The translations under genes were made by a program, and so were the position numbers. Shown here one piece after another: positions 45,630 to 55,252 of a stretch of 64,000 bases of DNA; positions within the stretch are counted from its first letter, which is position 1, and each line of letters starts with the position of its first letter. The DNA lies in contig NW_022985443.1 of NCBI RefSeq assembly GCF_010093595.1, forward strand, positions 1,402,804-1,466,803, in the 5' to 3' direction. The notes under the pieces are model-generated. The model was not told where the DNA came from and did no database searches. It saw only the letters and a list, made by a program, of their open reading frames with translations. This DNA comes from Mytilinidion resinicola. Taxonomy: Eukaryota; Ascomycota; Dothideomycetes; Mytilinidiales; Mytilinidiaceae.

Positions 45630-47000
45630 CTACCAGAACTCATCCCATTTCCCTCGATGCTCTTCGGTCATTATCAAGGTCTTGAAAGGGCCATGTCCAT
45701 TTTCACAAGACCCTTTTCTGACAAAGATAGTCTCCTTTTTGGCAATCCAACACTCCAAGCACAGCCCATTGCTACCTTCACCAATGCTACTGATTCTCTT
45801 CTGAAGGTTCTTGATGATCTCATCCCGCCTCATTGCCGGGCTTGTACAGATGCAATTACCTGAGCAAACCGAGCTGGTGGTCTCCGGCAGTTGGGCAACT
45901 TTCTGCATGATGGAAGAAAAGTTGAGACGGTTAAGGCCAAGGATGAGAGGCCAGAGTCCAGCTTGTCGAAGTACCTCCAGTACTCGCCAATGATGAAGTG
46001 GACACAGGGAATTGAGCGGCCGTCGGTGAATTGGAAGTTTACGAACGACTCAATGCCAGACTCGAAAGTCCACGGAACAATCTGTCGAAAACTCAGACGA
46101 CGTTGCTCGATGCGTGCTATACAAGACTTTAGTATTTCTCAACACCAACTGATCATGCCACGCTAGGCACGAAAAAGGTGGCACACTCGTCTTACTTAAT
46201 GTACTCTGTCTGTGTGTACACCTGTCTGCCACTACATGGAGTGCTTCAACAAGCTTTCACATAGCCCAAGGCGAAGAGCAACTACCTTCTTTCGATTTCT
46301 GAAAATGCATTGAAGAAACCCAAGCAGTGGCAGACAGGTGTACACACGAGGCAGCTTGTTCTAGAATTAGTGTGCCACCTTTTCCATGCCCCGCGTGCAT
46401 GCCTAGATGCTTACCAGCTAGATCTTCCATGAGGTGCTCATGACCAGCGCAAGCGACGCGAATATCAACAGTACGAAAGCGGTCGAAGACAAGAGCTCCC
46501 GTAGTCACCCTGAACGCTCCCGGGAGACGCAGAGCAAACGTGACGTATAGAAGAGCCTCGTGTTCTTCCTCGTAGGCTTGGGGTAGGTATGAGGCTAGCC
46601 AAACAAGAGCCTATGACTTGACGGATGCCGCGCAGTCGTATTTATGGCAGACAGTCGCAAAGTCCACTAGATCTGCTAGGCTGATGACTTCCGGGACTTG
46701 GGCATCGAAGTGAAGGACCCTGCAGAGCAGCGTCATGGCGGCTTCGTTATCATCCGGTAAGGGGACCTCTCGCGGCTATGCGGAGGACAAGTCTTCCAAT
46801 GTACGTCAGCATATATTTAAGAGTTTTGACGGAGCAGAGACTGACCTTGGCTCTCTGTGAATCCATCAGTGAACATGGCTCTGAATACCGGCGACGCAAG
46901 TGTAAGGGCTTTTGAGGATATAAGGAGGCGAGTACTGCCGTCACCGGGGGACAGAATAACGTCGCCGTTATCCAAAGCTATTGTCTCCTTTGGTTTGTCG
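45630..47000 (-). pseudogene. BTB paralogue with stops and a MITE in its intron
   Basis: Reading leftward: ALDNGDVILSPGDGSTRLLISSKALTLASPVFRAMFTDGF, intron, DLSSA-stop-PREVPLPDDNEAA, LCRVLHFDAQVP, CHKYDCAASVKS-stop-ALVWLASYLPQ, LLYVTFALRLP, then after a long second intron PWTFESGIESFVNF, YFDKLDSGLWPLILGLNRL, NCICTS, GLCLECWIAKK. Two in-frame TAG codons (about 46782 and 46633) interrupt the BTB domain. The second intron has swollen from about 60 to about 290 bp through insertion of an inverted-repeat element. A family-type leader and ATG (47272, MDTTEPD) lie upstream but the link is broken. Confidence 0.75.
46172..46383. mobile_element. ~211-bp inverted-repeat element in the BTB pseudogene intron
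   Basis: Ends AAAAGGTGGCACACT and AGTGTGCCACCTTTT are inverted repeats, and an inner block GTGTGTACACCTGTCTGCCACT (about 46206-46227) matches AGTGGCAGACAGGTGTACACAC (46326-46347) perfectly. No target duplication could be fixed. Related GTGGCAGACAG / CACCTGCCACTGC sequences recur at about 44795, 47500, 47890, 49745 and 50595, so this is a small local family. Confidence 0.7.
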
Positions 47001-47274
47001 GGCGGCCTGCCATCTTGGCAGCCAGTAACACGTTTCTATTCACTCCTCTCAGCTTTCAATGTACAGCTGAAGACTCAGCTCACTCGAACACAGCTGAATG
47101 CTCAGCTTGACTGGTGCTTGCCACCGTTGCCACCGTTGCCACCTGCAAACCTCTCTTCTCTCTTCACTATATAGTCTCTCGTTACAACCTCAATACAATT
47201 GATGCTTCCTTCACTGATTCTTTGCCCTTCCTACGCCAGCTGCCACATCTGGCTCGGTAGTGTCCATGATGGTT

Positions 47275-47440
47275 GTTGAGGTCCGAGAGGATGCGGTGGC
47301 GAATGTAGGAAGGAAAAGAGGAGCAGGTTTAACAAGCAGATAGAAGAAGCCACGGGACGCTGGTCCGTGCTGATTGAAATGAGAGATGGAGGTGATTGGC
47401 CGATGGTGCACTGTTTTGGCACTGTATGAGGCCTTCCGAT
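47275..47440 (-). promoter_or_regulatory. Duplicated BTB-gene leader/promoter
   Basis: Read on the minus strand this matches 43850-44012 (plus) in order: CAGTGCCAA, GGCCA, ATTTC[AT]ATCAGCACGG, CCGTGGC, CTGCTTGTTAAACCTGCTCCTC, CCTCTCGG and CAACAACCATCATGGACAC. The match ends at the start codon. The conserved block is therefore a leader shared by several family members. Confidence 0.65.
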
Positions 47441-47587
47441 ACACTTTCATAAATTCAAGCGAGGCGGAAGCTGATCTTACTGGCAGACATTGCACCTCAC
47501 TGGGGCACCTCACGCAGCGGCAGACAGCTGTACACGCTCATGTCAATAGGTTTTCTAGAAGCTCTACACCTAGCTGAGGAGATGGGT

Positions 47588-48195
47588 GTTGTTCGACTTG
47601 TTGTTGATATAGCTGCTGGGGACGGGGGAACAATGGCCGAAGATGATATGACGGCTCGATGAAGACAGGAGCTTTTCAGCGAGAGGGAAAGAAGAGGAGC
47701 AGGTTCAAATGCAGATGGATGTAGCCACGGGACGCTGGTCTGTGTTAATGGAAACGAAAAACGGAGGTGAATGGCCTACAGTACGCCTTTTTGGCACTGT
47801 TTGAGAGCCCTCGATACGCTTTCGGAAAACCAAATGAGACAGAATTGGGTTCTCTTGCCAGACCTCTTACCTCACTGGGGCAATTCATGCAGTGGCAGGT
47901 GGTTGTCTGCACTTGGTTGCAGCGGTCTTTTTTAAGGTCGTCTCACACAAATACACATGGCATAGAAAGGCTTACAATGAAAATTATGAGGACTTCCAAT
48001 CGATTGAATGCGCTAAATTCTAGTTAAAGGATTGGAGCCTTCGGAGAAATGGGTCGGTATCGCTAAAAGCCTTCGTGGTAGTTTCCGTATCCAGCGAGTC
48101 CGAAGCGTGAGCTGTGCTCAATGTTTAACGCGGCAACTGTTGTTGTCTTAGAACTGTCTTCCCTCCTTCCAACAGTCGAGGCAGAGACCTTTGAA
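47588..48195. repeat. Right arm of the large inverted duplication
   Basis: Mirror copy of 44497-45105, covering the end of the 48148-49237 BTB gene, its 3' flank and a leader. The spacer between the arms is about 2.5 kb. Confidence 0.85.
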
Positions 48196-49237
48196 TTGCT
48201 TTCTAGCTATTTCCAAAGCTTGCAGAAGAGCCCTTCGTAGTCCTTCATCGCGGGGTGGACACGCTAACTCGTTGCCTTCTTTGCAACTACAGTTTAGGAT
48301 CAAGCACGCAGGGTTTGAGACTGAAGGTAGATCAACGATCTTTTGCTCCATCTCCGAAAGCGACAACTTGGAAACGCAATCCAAAGGCGGCCAGAGGTCA
48401 GCGCTCTCCAGGACATCAAGATACCGACCGACGTGATAGTGCATACAAGGAGTCTCTCCTAGGTACTTCCTGGCCAGTTTTATGGGTTTGAACACAGTCT
48501 TTTCGAAGGCAATGGCTAGCTGTGTGCGCATATTCAGTCGCTCTGTCGCAAGGTGTGCTGAAACAACTGATCAGTATAGATTAGAAGAAGACTTTGACGG
48601 GCACAGGCTTACCAGCTATGCACTCGAAAACAACATTAGATCCACTTCTACTACAAGTAGCAACAGTATCAATCTGCGTTGGAAGTTCTTTGACCAGAAT
48701 TTCAGTGAGTTCCATGAAAGGCTCCGGAAGATCAAGTCCATATGTCACAGATAGAAGCTCTTCGAAGCCTTTTTCGCAAGCCTGTGGCAGCAGAGCAGAG
48801 ACCCAGACGTTACCATAGAACCTGAAGGGAGTAGCGCAGTCGTATTTGTCGCACAAGATCGTGAGTTCAACCAAGGAGTCCATATCAAGTTCGGCTGGAA
48901 TTGCGTTGGTGTCGAAATGCAGGATTCGGCAAAGCAGCTCCATAGCCTTCTTGTTGTCGTCGGGTAGGGGGACGACCCGTGGCAAACTGGGGGAGAGATC
49001 CTTGAACCCGTAAGTACAAATAGCTATAAGTTATGATGTATAAACCATTACCTGGCCCTCAGCAAACCCGCCGGTGAACATAGCTCGGAAGACCGGCGAG
49101 ACCATTGTGAGGATATTCGATGCCACAAGAAGGCGTGCAGACGGCTCCCCGTCACCCCCGCCCAACTCGAAGATCACATCGCCGTGCTTGTGGAGGACGA
49201 TCATCGGCGCGGTGCCGCCAGGCTCGGGGTTGCCCAT
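48148..49237 (-). CDS. BTB/POZ protein with C-terminal Cys module
   Basis: Exons 49237..49052, 49000..48613, 48557..48148 give 327 residues. BTB landmarks are HGDVIFELGG, RLLVASNILTMVSPVFRAMFTGGFAEGQ, VVPLPDDNKKAMELLCRILH, LVELTILCDKYDCA and YGLDLPEPF. The third exon has the paralogue module MRTQLAIAFEK, YLDVLESADLWPPLD and a Cys-rich end (CLILNCSC..KQFKGLCLDCWKEG). It stops at TAA right after GRQF; the next in-frame codons would read DNNSCRVKH, the normal family ending, so about nine residues are missing. Otherwise intact. Role unknown; the Cys/His tail may bind metal (inference). Confidence 0.8.
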
Positions 49238-49821
49238 CGTGGTTGGTGTTGATTGAAGGCGCGGCTGTCCGTGATGGCGATGATGTCGGAGAAGCTTCGA
49301 GGAAAGGTATCTAGAAGCAAACGGAAAAGCTTTTGGCCGTCATGTGGCCTACGCGCTAGTGGAAGAGGTGAATAAATAGGGTCCGTGCTTATCATTTCAC
49401 TTGTCACAGGCGTTCGCCCAGATTTCGATGGCAGCCGAAGTGAAGTTGGCAAGTAGACGGCACTGGCAGAGTGCCTTCACCTACCTCACAGACCCCGGAA
49501 AAGAGAGAGAGCTGGATTATATTGAGGACGTGAAAGGACCTCTCACAGCGCTGAACACATGTATGCACATTCTCATGGGCAAATTGGAGTATCTTAGGTG
49601 CGCTTTCTTGCTTGTAGTATTTTAGGAATTCTAAGGAATCTACACACCTGCACACTACCGTCTAAGGTCCCCTGATGAGCTTGAGGGGTGTTCCAAAAGC
49701 AGGATTTTCGTCTTGTTTAGATTCTTCAAAATACCTTGAAGCCCCACATGCAGTGGCAAGAGGGTGTACACTTCATGCCTAAATATAAACTTGAGTGCTC
49801 GCAGAAGAACAATTCGTGGTG

Positions 49822-50565
49822 TCAATGTGCCACACGGCACAATGTCCTATCGTACGACTGTCTTCCGGTCTTCACACAGTCCAAGTAGAATCCGATGATG
49901 ACGTGCTCAAGAGCTGGGATGCGTAGTTGGAGATCTCCGGTGATTGTATCCCGAGGGCTCTGTCGAACGCAGATTGCACACTGCTCGTTTTTGCAGTCAG
50001 GATTTTTGGAAGGTGGGAGAGCTTTGACGATGGCTTTGACCTCGGAGAATGGCCAAACACCACAAATTGCCAATCCGCCGAGAAACCGGCCTGTGGTAGT
50101 GTGGCCACATTTCTTCGACTGCTCATCCACATCGTCTCCGTTAAACCAGGTGTGGTAGGAAACAGCATGCTCAAAGATGCTGAGGAGTTGCAAGCGGGTG
50201 TCTGCCCGTTCAATCTCTCGGCGCACTGAGGGGCAATGCCAGATCTCGTTATCGCGCTTCTGGAAAGCGTGAAAGCTTACCTAGCAAGTCGTGGAATGTC
50301 TCCGTCTAATCTGAATGCCGAGTGTTGGGTCGAATTGTCTGAGTTCGTTCGAGCTGTAACTTCCTAGTAAAGATCTGAGCGGCTTGGGAAGGTCGAGGAC
50401 GTAGATAGCGAATATTAGCTCCCCGACTTGGTCTTCATGGCGAGCAGATACCATGAGCGCAGAAACCTAGAGAGTCTCATAGGCGGTTAATGGTACAGAG
50501 CAATCGTATTAATCGGAAAGCACTGCAAGATCGATTAGAGTGCTGAGGCCATTTTTCTTAGAAAA
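49822..50565 (-). pseudogene. BTB paralogue, 5'-truncated with stops
   Basis: The C-terminal part is open (50226..49822: MRREIERADTRLQLLSIFEHA..FLGGLAICGVWPFS..CKNEQCAIC..FYLDCVKTGRQSYDRTLCRVAH). Upstream, LIDLAVLSD-stop-YDCSVPLTAYETL-stop-VSALMVSA and YVLDLPKPL show the second half of the BTB fold with two in-frame stops where paralogues have K (CDKYDC) and W. The first half is replaced by inverted-repeat-like sequence from about 50570. Confidence 0.7.
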
Positions 50566-50732
50566 AGACAGCATCGATGGAATCCAGGAATTGGCAGACA
50601 AGTGCACACCTGTCTAAGGTAGCCTGCAGTGCTTAATAATTTCTTAAAGACAATCGATTTTATAATTCCAAGATACTATGGACAGATTCCAGGCAGTTGC
50701 AGACAAGGCTTAAACGGTCTACAATTTCTTGT

Positions 50733-51800
50733 TCAGTGCTTCACGCGGCACTCCTGCATATCGTAGGCTTCCCTTCCTACCCTCCAACAATCCAAGCAGA
50801 TGCCAGTGGTGGCCTTATCAATAGCTTGGAGTCCTGCACAGAGAGTTGGTATGATGCCATCGGGGCTGGTTTTTTGGAGATGGCATCCCCCCTCCCAAAT
50901 CTCACACTCGCAGGTATCAGAACGAGGTAGGGAAACCTTGTCCAGTATTTTCAAGATTTGGGGGATTGTGAAGGCCTGGAGACGGCGCGAAAGAGGCCAT
51001 AAGCCAGCTGCACTCAGGCTATGGAAGTAGTCTGTGACGGTACTGCGTTGACATTCGCGGGTCGTGTAGGGGCCGTCGAGAAAGGGGATCATGACACTTT
51101 CGAAAGCTTCGAGCACCTTTTGAATTCGTTCTGCTCGTGCTTCTTCCAAGGTTTCTATCATGATTCGTGAGTATGTACTTACTGGGGGCAAATCGACACT
51201 CGGCTACTGACCTGGTAGGGAAGCCTGGAATAATTCGGGGTCTCCCTCGTACCCAGGAATCGCGTTAGCGACTTCAATTTTTACTAGGCGGTTCTTGACA
51301 AGGTGTTCGGTAAGCTTGAAAAAATTCTCTGCAAGGTCGAGGCCATATGTAATGAACAACAGCTTTTCAAATCCTTCTTCAACAGCGCGAGGTAGCAGCT
51401 CAGTGGTCCAAATCATTCCCCAAGGTTGGACTGCGAGGACACAGTCGTATTTGCCGCATAAGATTGTGAGCTCAACTAGATGATTCATACCCAGGGCCTT
51501 AGGCACATCTTGATGCTTATGATGGATGATCTGACAGAGAAGTGTCATCGCTAACACACCGTCATCTGGAAGCGGTATTACTCGTGGGGAGGTAGCTGAT
51601 AGATTATGGCCCTCGGCAAACCCGTGAGTGAACATGGCTTCGAAGACCGGAGAACTTAGGATGAGAACTTTAGAAGAAACTCTTATTCGAGAAACGGATA
51701 CGTCGCCATCTCCAACCAGAAATATAACATCGCCGTCCTTGTCAAGAATGATGTCAGTCATTTCGGGCGACTTTTCATTATTTTCCGGGGTGGTGTCCAT
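50733..51800 (-). CDS. BTB/POZ protein, the intact member of the cluster
   Basis: Exons 51800..51212 and 51154..50733 (57-bp intron with a CTCAC branch) give 336 residues. The ATG at 51800 matches the family start MDTT; an upstream in-frame extension is probably leader. Residues ~18-75 (DIILDKDGDVIFLVGDG, VSSKVLILSSPVFEAMFTHGF), VIPLPDDGVLAMTLLCQIIHH and LVELTILCGKYDC form the BTB domain. The C-terminal module (VTDYFHSLSAAGLWPLSRRL) and tail (CECEIWEGGCH..GICLDCWRVGREAYDMQECRVKH) are complete. The intron that other members have after AEG[QH] is absent here, the two exons being fused without loss of frame. Confidence 0.82.
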
Positions 51801-53046
51801 CTTGAAGGGATTGTTCGTCGATTTTGCTGCTGGTATGGACGTTCGCGTTGAGTGTGTGGTGTGTAAGAGCAGGCGGCTGCGAGAGATGTTCTTATACTGC
51901 AGCCTGCTTCTGTACCGCTGGTACAATAACGAACTAGAATTTTGACTACATGGGTGTGCAACGCAGGTACCAAAGTGTCAAGGCGATCACAACCTTGTTA
52001 CGTGAAGCTAGTACCGAAGATGAGTCGATGGGTTCTGGATTAGTTTTGGGAAACGTCGCTCTTTGGCGAGCGAATCGACCATCTTCATACCAGATCAGGC
52101 AGGCAGGCAGGCAGGCATGCTCTTAGGACAAAGTATGAATACCACCGTGTTTTCATGGATGATTCCTTCACTTGATCGCAATTGGTAAGAATCAGCCTGC
52201 AATTACGATCACGTGATGGAATCTCCGATGAAACCACGGTGGTATTTCAAAGCATGAGAATCAATCTTAGAGAGCATAAACGACTTACGACTAGGATACT
52301 AATATGTTCGAATTCTGTTTGAAATTCTTTCAATTCTTCAAAAGTACTTATATACCTTTGTACTGAAAGGGGGTGGCGCTCATACATCGGAGGTTCGTCG
52401 GACAGAACATAATTCGGGGGTACCCCGGAGGAGATTAACGGCAGTACGAAGCAATGCCGAAGCGGCATCATCGGCTGCCGACGAGGGATGAATCGGAGGA
52501 GGAAGAGAGAATTATCGCGAATGCTGACTGTTTTGAGGCGGGTGTCCTCGTTTGCTAATGAGCCTTCAAGGCAGCTGAAAGACTGCGAAACTCAAGATAG
52601 TGGATTAGGAGGAATTCAAGGTGCTTTGGGGATCTGTTATCCATTAAGGGAAGCGTGGAGACTGAGCGGGGAGCGCATATAATTCTAAAAAATCAGCGCG
52701 ATGGTTCGACGCCTGACACTTAAAGAATGGAGCCGCGGCAGTCATAGCAGCGGCGGCCATAGCAGCGGCAAGCTCGCTGACTGTCTGTCCGTGGGAGTAG
52801 TAATGATTGGAGTTGTGGAGTGACATGTTTGAGTGGCTCCGAGGGGCCCCGAGAAAAAGCTCGATTGCGGTGGCTTATGAACAACCCACGTCATGCACTC
52901 GAGCTCCTCCTCCAACTTTCTTTTACATATAAGTGCGCGCATGCTCACGACCGCCTCCACTCTCCATCCATAATATCCCCATACGACTTCAATTGGCACT
53001 AGAATCCTCGATACCCAACTCTATTCACTGTACTAGCTCTGCAACT
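51801..53046. other. Right border of the BTB block
   Basis: Contains a GGCA microsatellite (about 52098-52117), a hairpin-like inverted repeat (52137-52248) and unassigned sequence. A short frame at about 52453 (MPKRHHRLPTRDESEEEER) has no recognised relative. Confidence 0.5.
52137..52248. repeat. Short inverted repeat (112 bp, ~30-bp arms)
   Basis: GAATACCACCGTGTTTTCAT..GATTCC (52137-52166) is the near-perfect reverse complement of GGAATC..ATGAAACCACGGTGGTATTTC (52218-52248). The size fits a miniature transposon or a cruciform; no clear target duplication. Confidence 0.75.
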
Positions 53047-54031
53047 ATGAAGGTTATCACGAAAGAAGAGGAGGCGGCGCATTACAAGTACGAGCTCCTC
53101 GACACCCCGCGGACCACATATGAGGTCGTAAATCAGTCAGTGCAATTGCTAACATGAAGCAAATAGTGCGACAGTGAAAGGCGGCGTATTCGGAATGGCC
53201 TTGGGCACAGCAGTCGGTGGACTTGGTGTATTCGCTGCATCGAAGAGATTCCACGGCTTCCGCCAGCTCACCGTTCCCTTCCGAGCTTTCCTGGTAGCTT
53301 CATCCGGCACATTTACCGGTAAGCCCTTCCCTTTCACGATTTCTCAGGATGATCAGTACTAATTCCATTGTGTGCAGGTATCATCTCCGCCGACCGCGCC
53401 TCACGGTCCTGGGACATCGCCCACAACGCCGACAAGCGCCGCTGGGAGCAAGAAGTCGCCGAGCACCACCGCATGCTCGAAGCCAACAAGACGCGCGGCG
53501 AGCGCCTGACAGACTGGGCGACCGAGAACCGCTACCCCATCATCTTCGGCTCATGGGTGGCGTCGATGGGCACGTCGTGGGCCATTGTCAGCCGAAACAA
53601 ATACCTGACCGGCGCGCAGAAGCTCGTGCAGGCGCGTGTGATTGCGCAGGGCCTGACCGTTGCGGTGCTGCTCATCAGCTTTGCATTCGAGTCGAGTGAT
53701 AAGAGCAAGGGCAAGGGCAGATGGGAGACGGTCAAGGTGCTGGATCCGAACGACCCGACGCACAAGCATCTGATTGAGAAGCGGATACATCACGAGCGGT
53801 ACGAGGGCGAGGACCAGTGGAAAGGTGCGTACACATCCCGGGAGCTTACTCAGCGGCTGCATGGCTTAGCGTTGATGACTAAGTTTGATCATGCCTGACT
53901 TGCTTGTAGAAATGGTTGAAGCGGAAGAGGAGAGGATAAATGAGAGAAAACGAGCTATTAAAGAAAAGGAGGAGGCGGATGCGAAAGCTAGGGAGTCGAA
54001 GCAACCGAAGAAAGAGAATGTCACGGCTTGA
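53047..54031 (+). CDS. RCF2: Rcf2-like respiratory supercomplex factor (HIG1 domain)
   Basis: Exons 53047..53135, 53167..53318, 53378..53824, 53910..54031 give 269 residues. Two hydrophobic hairpins are visible: GGVFGMALGTAVGGLGVFAA with RAFLVASSGTFTGIISADR, then FGSWVASMGTSWAIV with ARVIAQGLTVAVLLISFAF. The second, followed by charged residues (NKYLTGAQKLVQARVIAQG), is the HIG1 signature. Rcf2 sits in the mitochondrial inner membrane, binds cytochrome oxidase and helps form III-IV supercomplexes. The tail is highly charged and coiled-coil-like (EEERINERKRAIKEKEEADAKARE). The first intron is only 31 bp by my placement, so that boundary may need revision. Confidence 0.75.
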
Positions 54032-54316
54032 TCTGCTGCTCTCAAGCTAAGACAGATACCCGTACATACCGGATTCCATTCTTTTTCCCTGGATTCAATT
54101 TCATCCGTCGCTTTAGCGCTCTAGAGGACTTCTAGAAATGGCGTTTATGGGTCTCAAGTCATTTTCAATGTATACAATTACCAGGCTGTAATTTCTTTTT
54201 CGGAAAATAAGTCATAGGCAGGCCACACCAATCGATGTCTTGGGCCATGAATTTTCTATTGAACCCTTCTTTGCTAATTCGCTGTTGCTATTGTAGTTCG
54301 CAGATCTCCTTAACCA
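54032..54316. other. Short convergent intergenic spacer
   Basis: No feature seen. Confidence 0.5.
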
Positions 54317-55165
54317 TCATCTCAATCTGACGGCTCTAGCGCATCTCCAAATCCTTCGGCTCATCCGCGTTGAGCTCGATGAAATGCTCACAAAACCGCT
54401 CCATAGCCAGACCGCCCCAGCTCCCAGCCTGGGCCAACCATCTATAATTGGTTCCAGCTTCGCATACGGAGTAACAGCTCCAGGTCCAATCTCCCCACCC
54501 TTATGAACGCGATCCAACCTGACCAGATTCAGCGCCGTGTCCTGGGGCAAAGTCCCCAAGTGCTTCAAGTCATCCGCGGCGGAAAAGTCCGCCACCACCG
54601 CGGGGAACATCATCCATTTTTTCTCGCTCCAGGTTGGATCCGGCGGCCGGAACAACACATTGACATCGCGCAACCCGTGCAACCCGTTCAAGCTGAGTAG
54701 GTGTTTCATCGGCAGCATTCCACTCCCTAGGCGCTGGATGCGGCTCCGCTCGTCCAGAGGAAGTGTAGCAAGAAGCTCCATCCAGGCGCAGCCGCGGCTG
54801 TATTCAAACAAACCGCTGATAGTCAGTGGCGAGGATACGATGTGTAGGATATCCTCTGCGTAATTGAAGTAAATCTGGAGCGGGGGGTTGGCGTGGGGTT
54901 GGATTGTTAAGAGGTTGTTTTCTGTGGCGGCGATGCGAAGGGCTTCCGTGCGGCATTCGGAGCACGCATGGAAGATAGCGGGGATGTTGAGGTTGGTGAA
55001 GTAGCCGTGGCAGTTTTGATACAGGTAAACAATACGGGAAGTGGGCGTTGCGAATTTCCAGATGCGGAAGCGGAGCTCTGGCGGAAGCGGAGCTCTGGAG
55101 GGAGCTGGAGGAATTGGGGGAAGGTTGTTGGTGGGGCTCCGAGGGGGGTGGCGAAAGACATTTTG
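54317..55165 (-). pseudogene. 2EXR-domain protein frameshifted by a 17-bp tandem duplication
   Basis: The expected start ATG (55161-ish, MSFATPLGAPPTTFPQFLQLPPELRFR) carries the 2EXR opening F-x2-F-x2-LPPELR, but the frame then runs into QSSASASG because CAGAGCTCCGCTTCCGC is present twice. After the duplicate the normal frame resumes: RIWKFATPTSRIVYLY, PAIFHACSECRTEAL, to a 3' end. One copy fewer would join LPPELRFRIWKF perfectly. An alternative upstream ATG (55252) stays in the downstream frame and could give a 311-residue protein with a substituted N-terminus. At the 3' end another frame (GGLAMERFCEHFIELN..KDLEMR) looks more native, so a second shift or a small intron near 54440 is likely. 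2EXR proteins are of unknown function. Confidence 0.65.
55064..55097. repeat. 17-bp tandem duplication
   Basis: GCGGAAGCGGAGCTCTG occurs twice, perfectly, at 55064-55080 and 55081-55097 (plus strand). Its length is not a multiple of three, so it shifts the 2EXR frame. Confidence 0.95.
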
Positions 55166-55252
55166 GTTGTTGTTGAGGGAGTGATGAGGGATGGAGGTGT
55201 TGTGGTGGTTTGGTGGAAGCGTTGCAGGTAATAATATGGGAAATTGGTGCAC

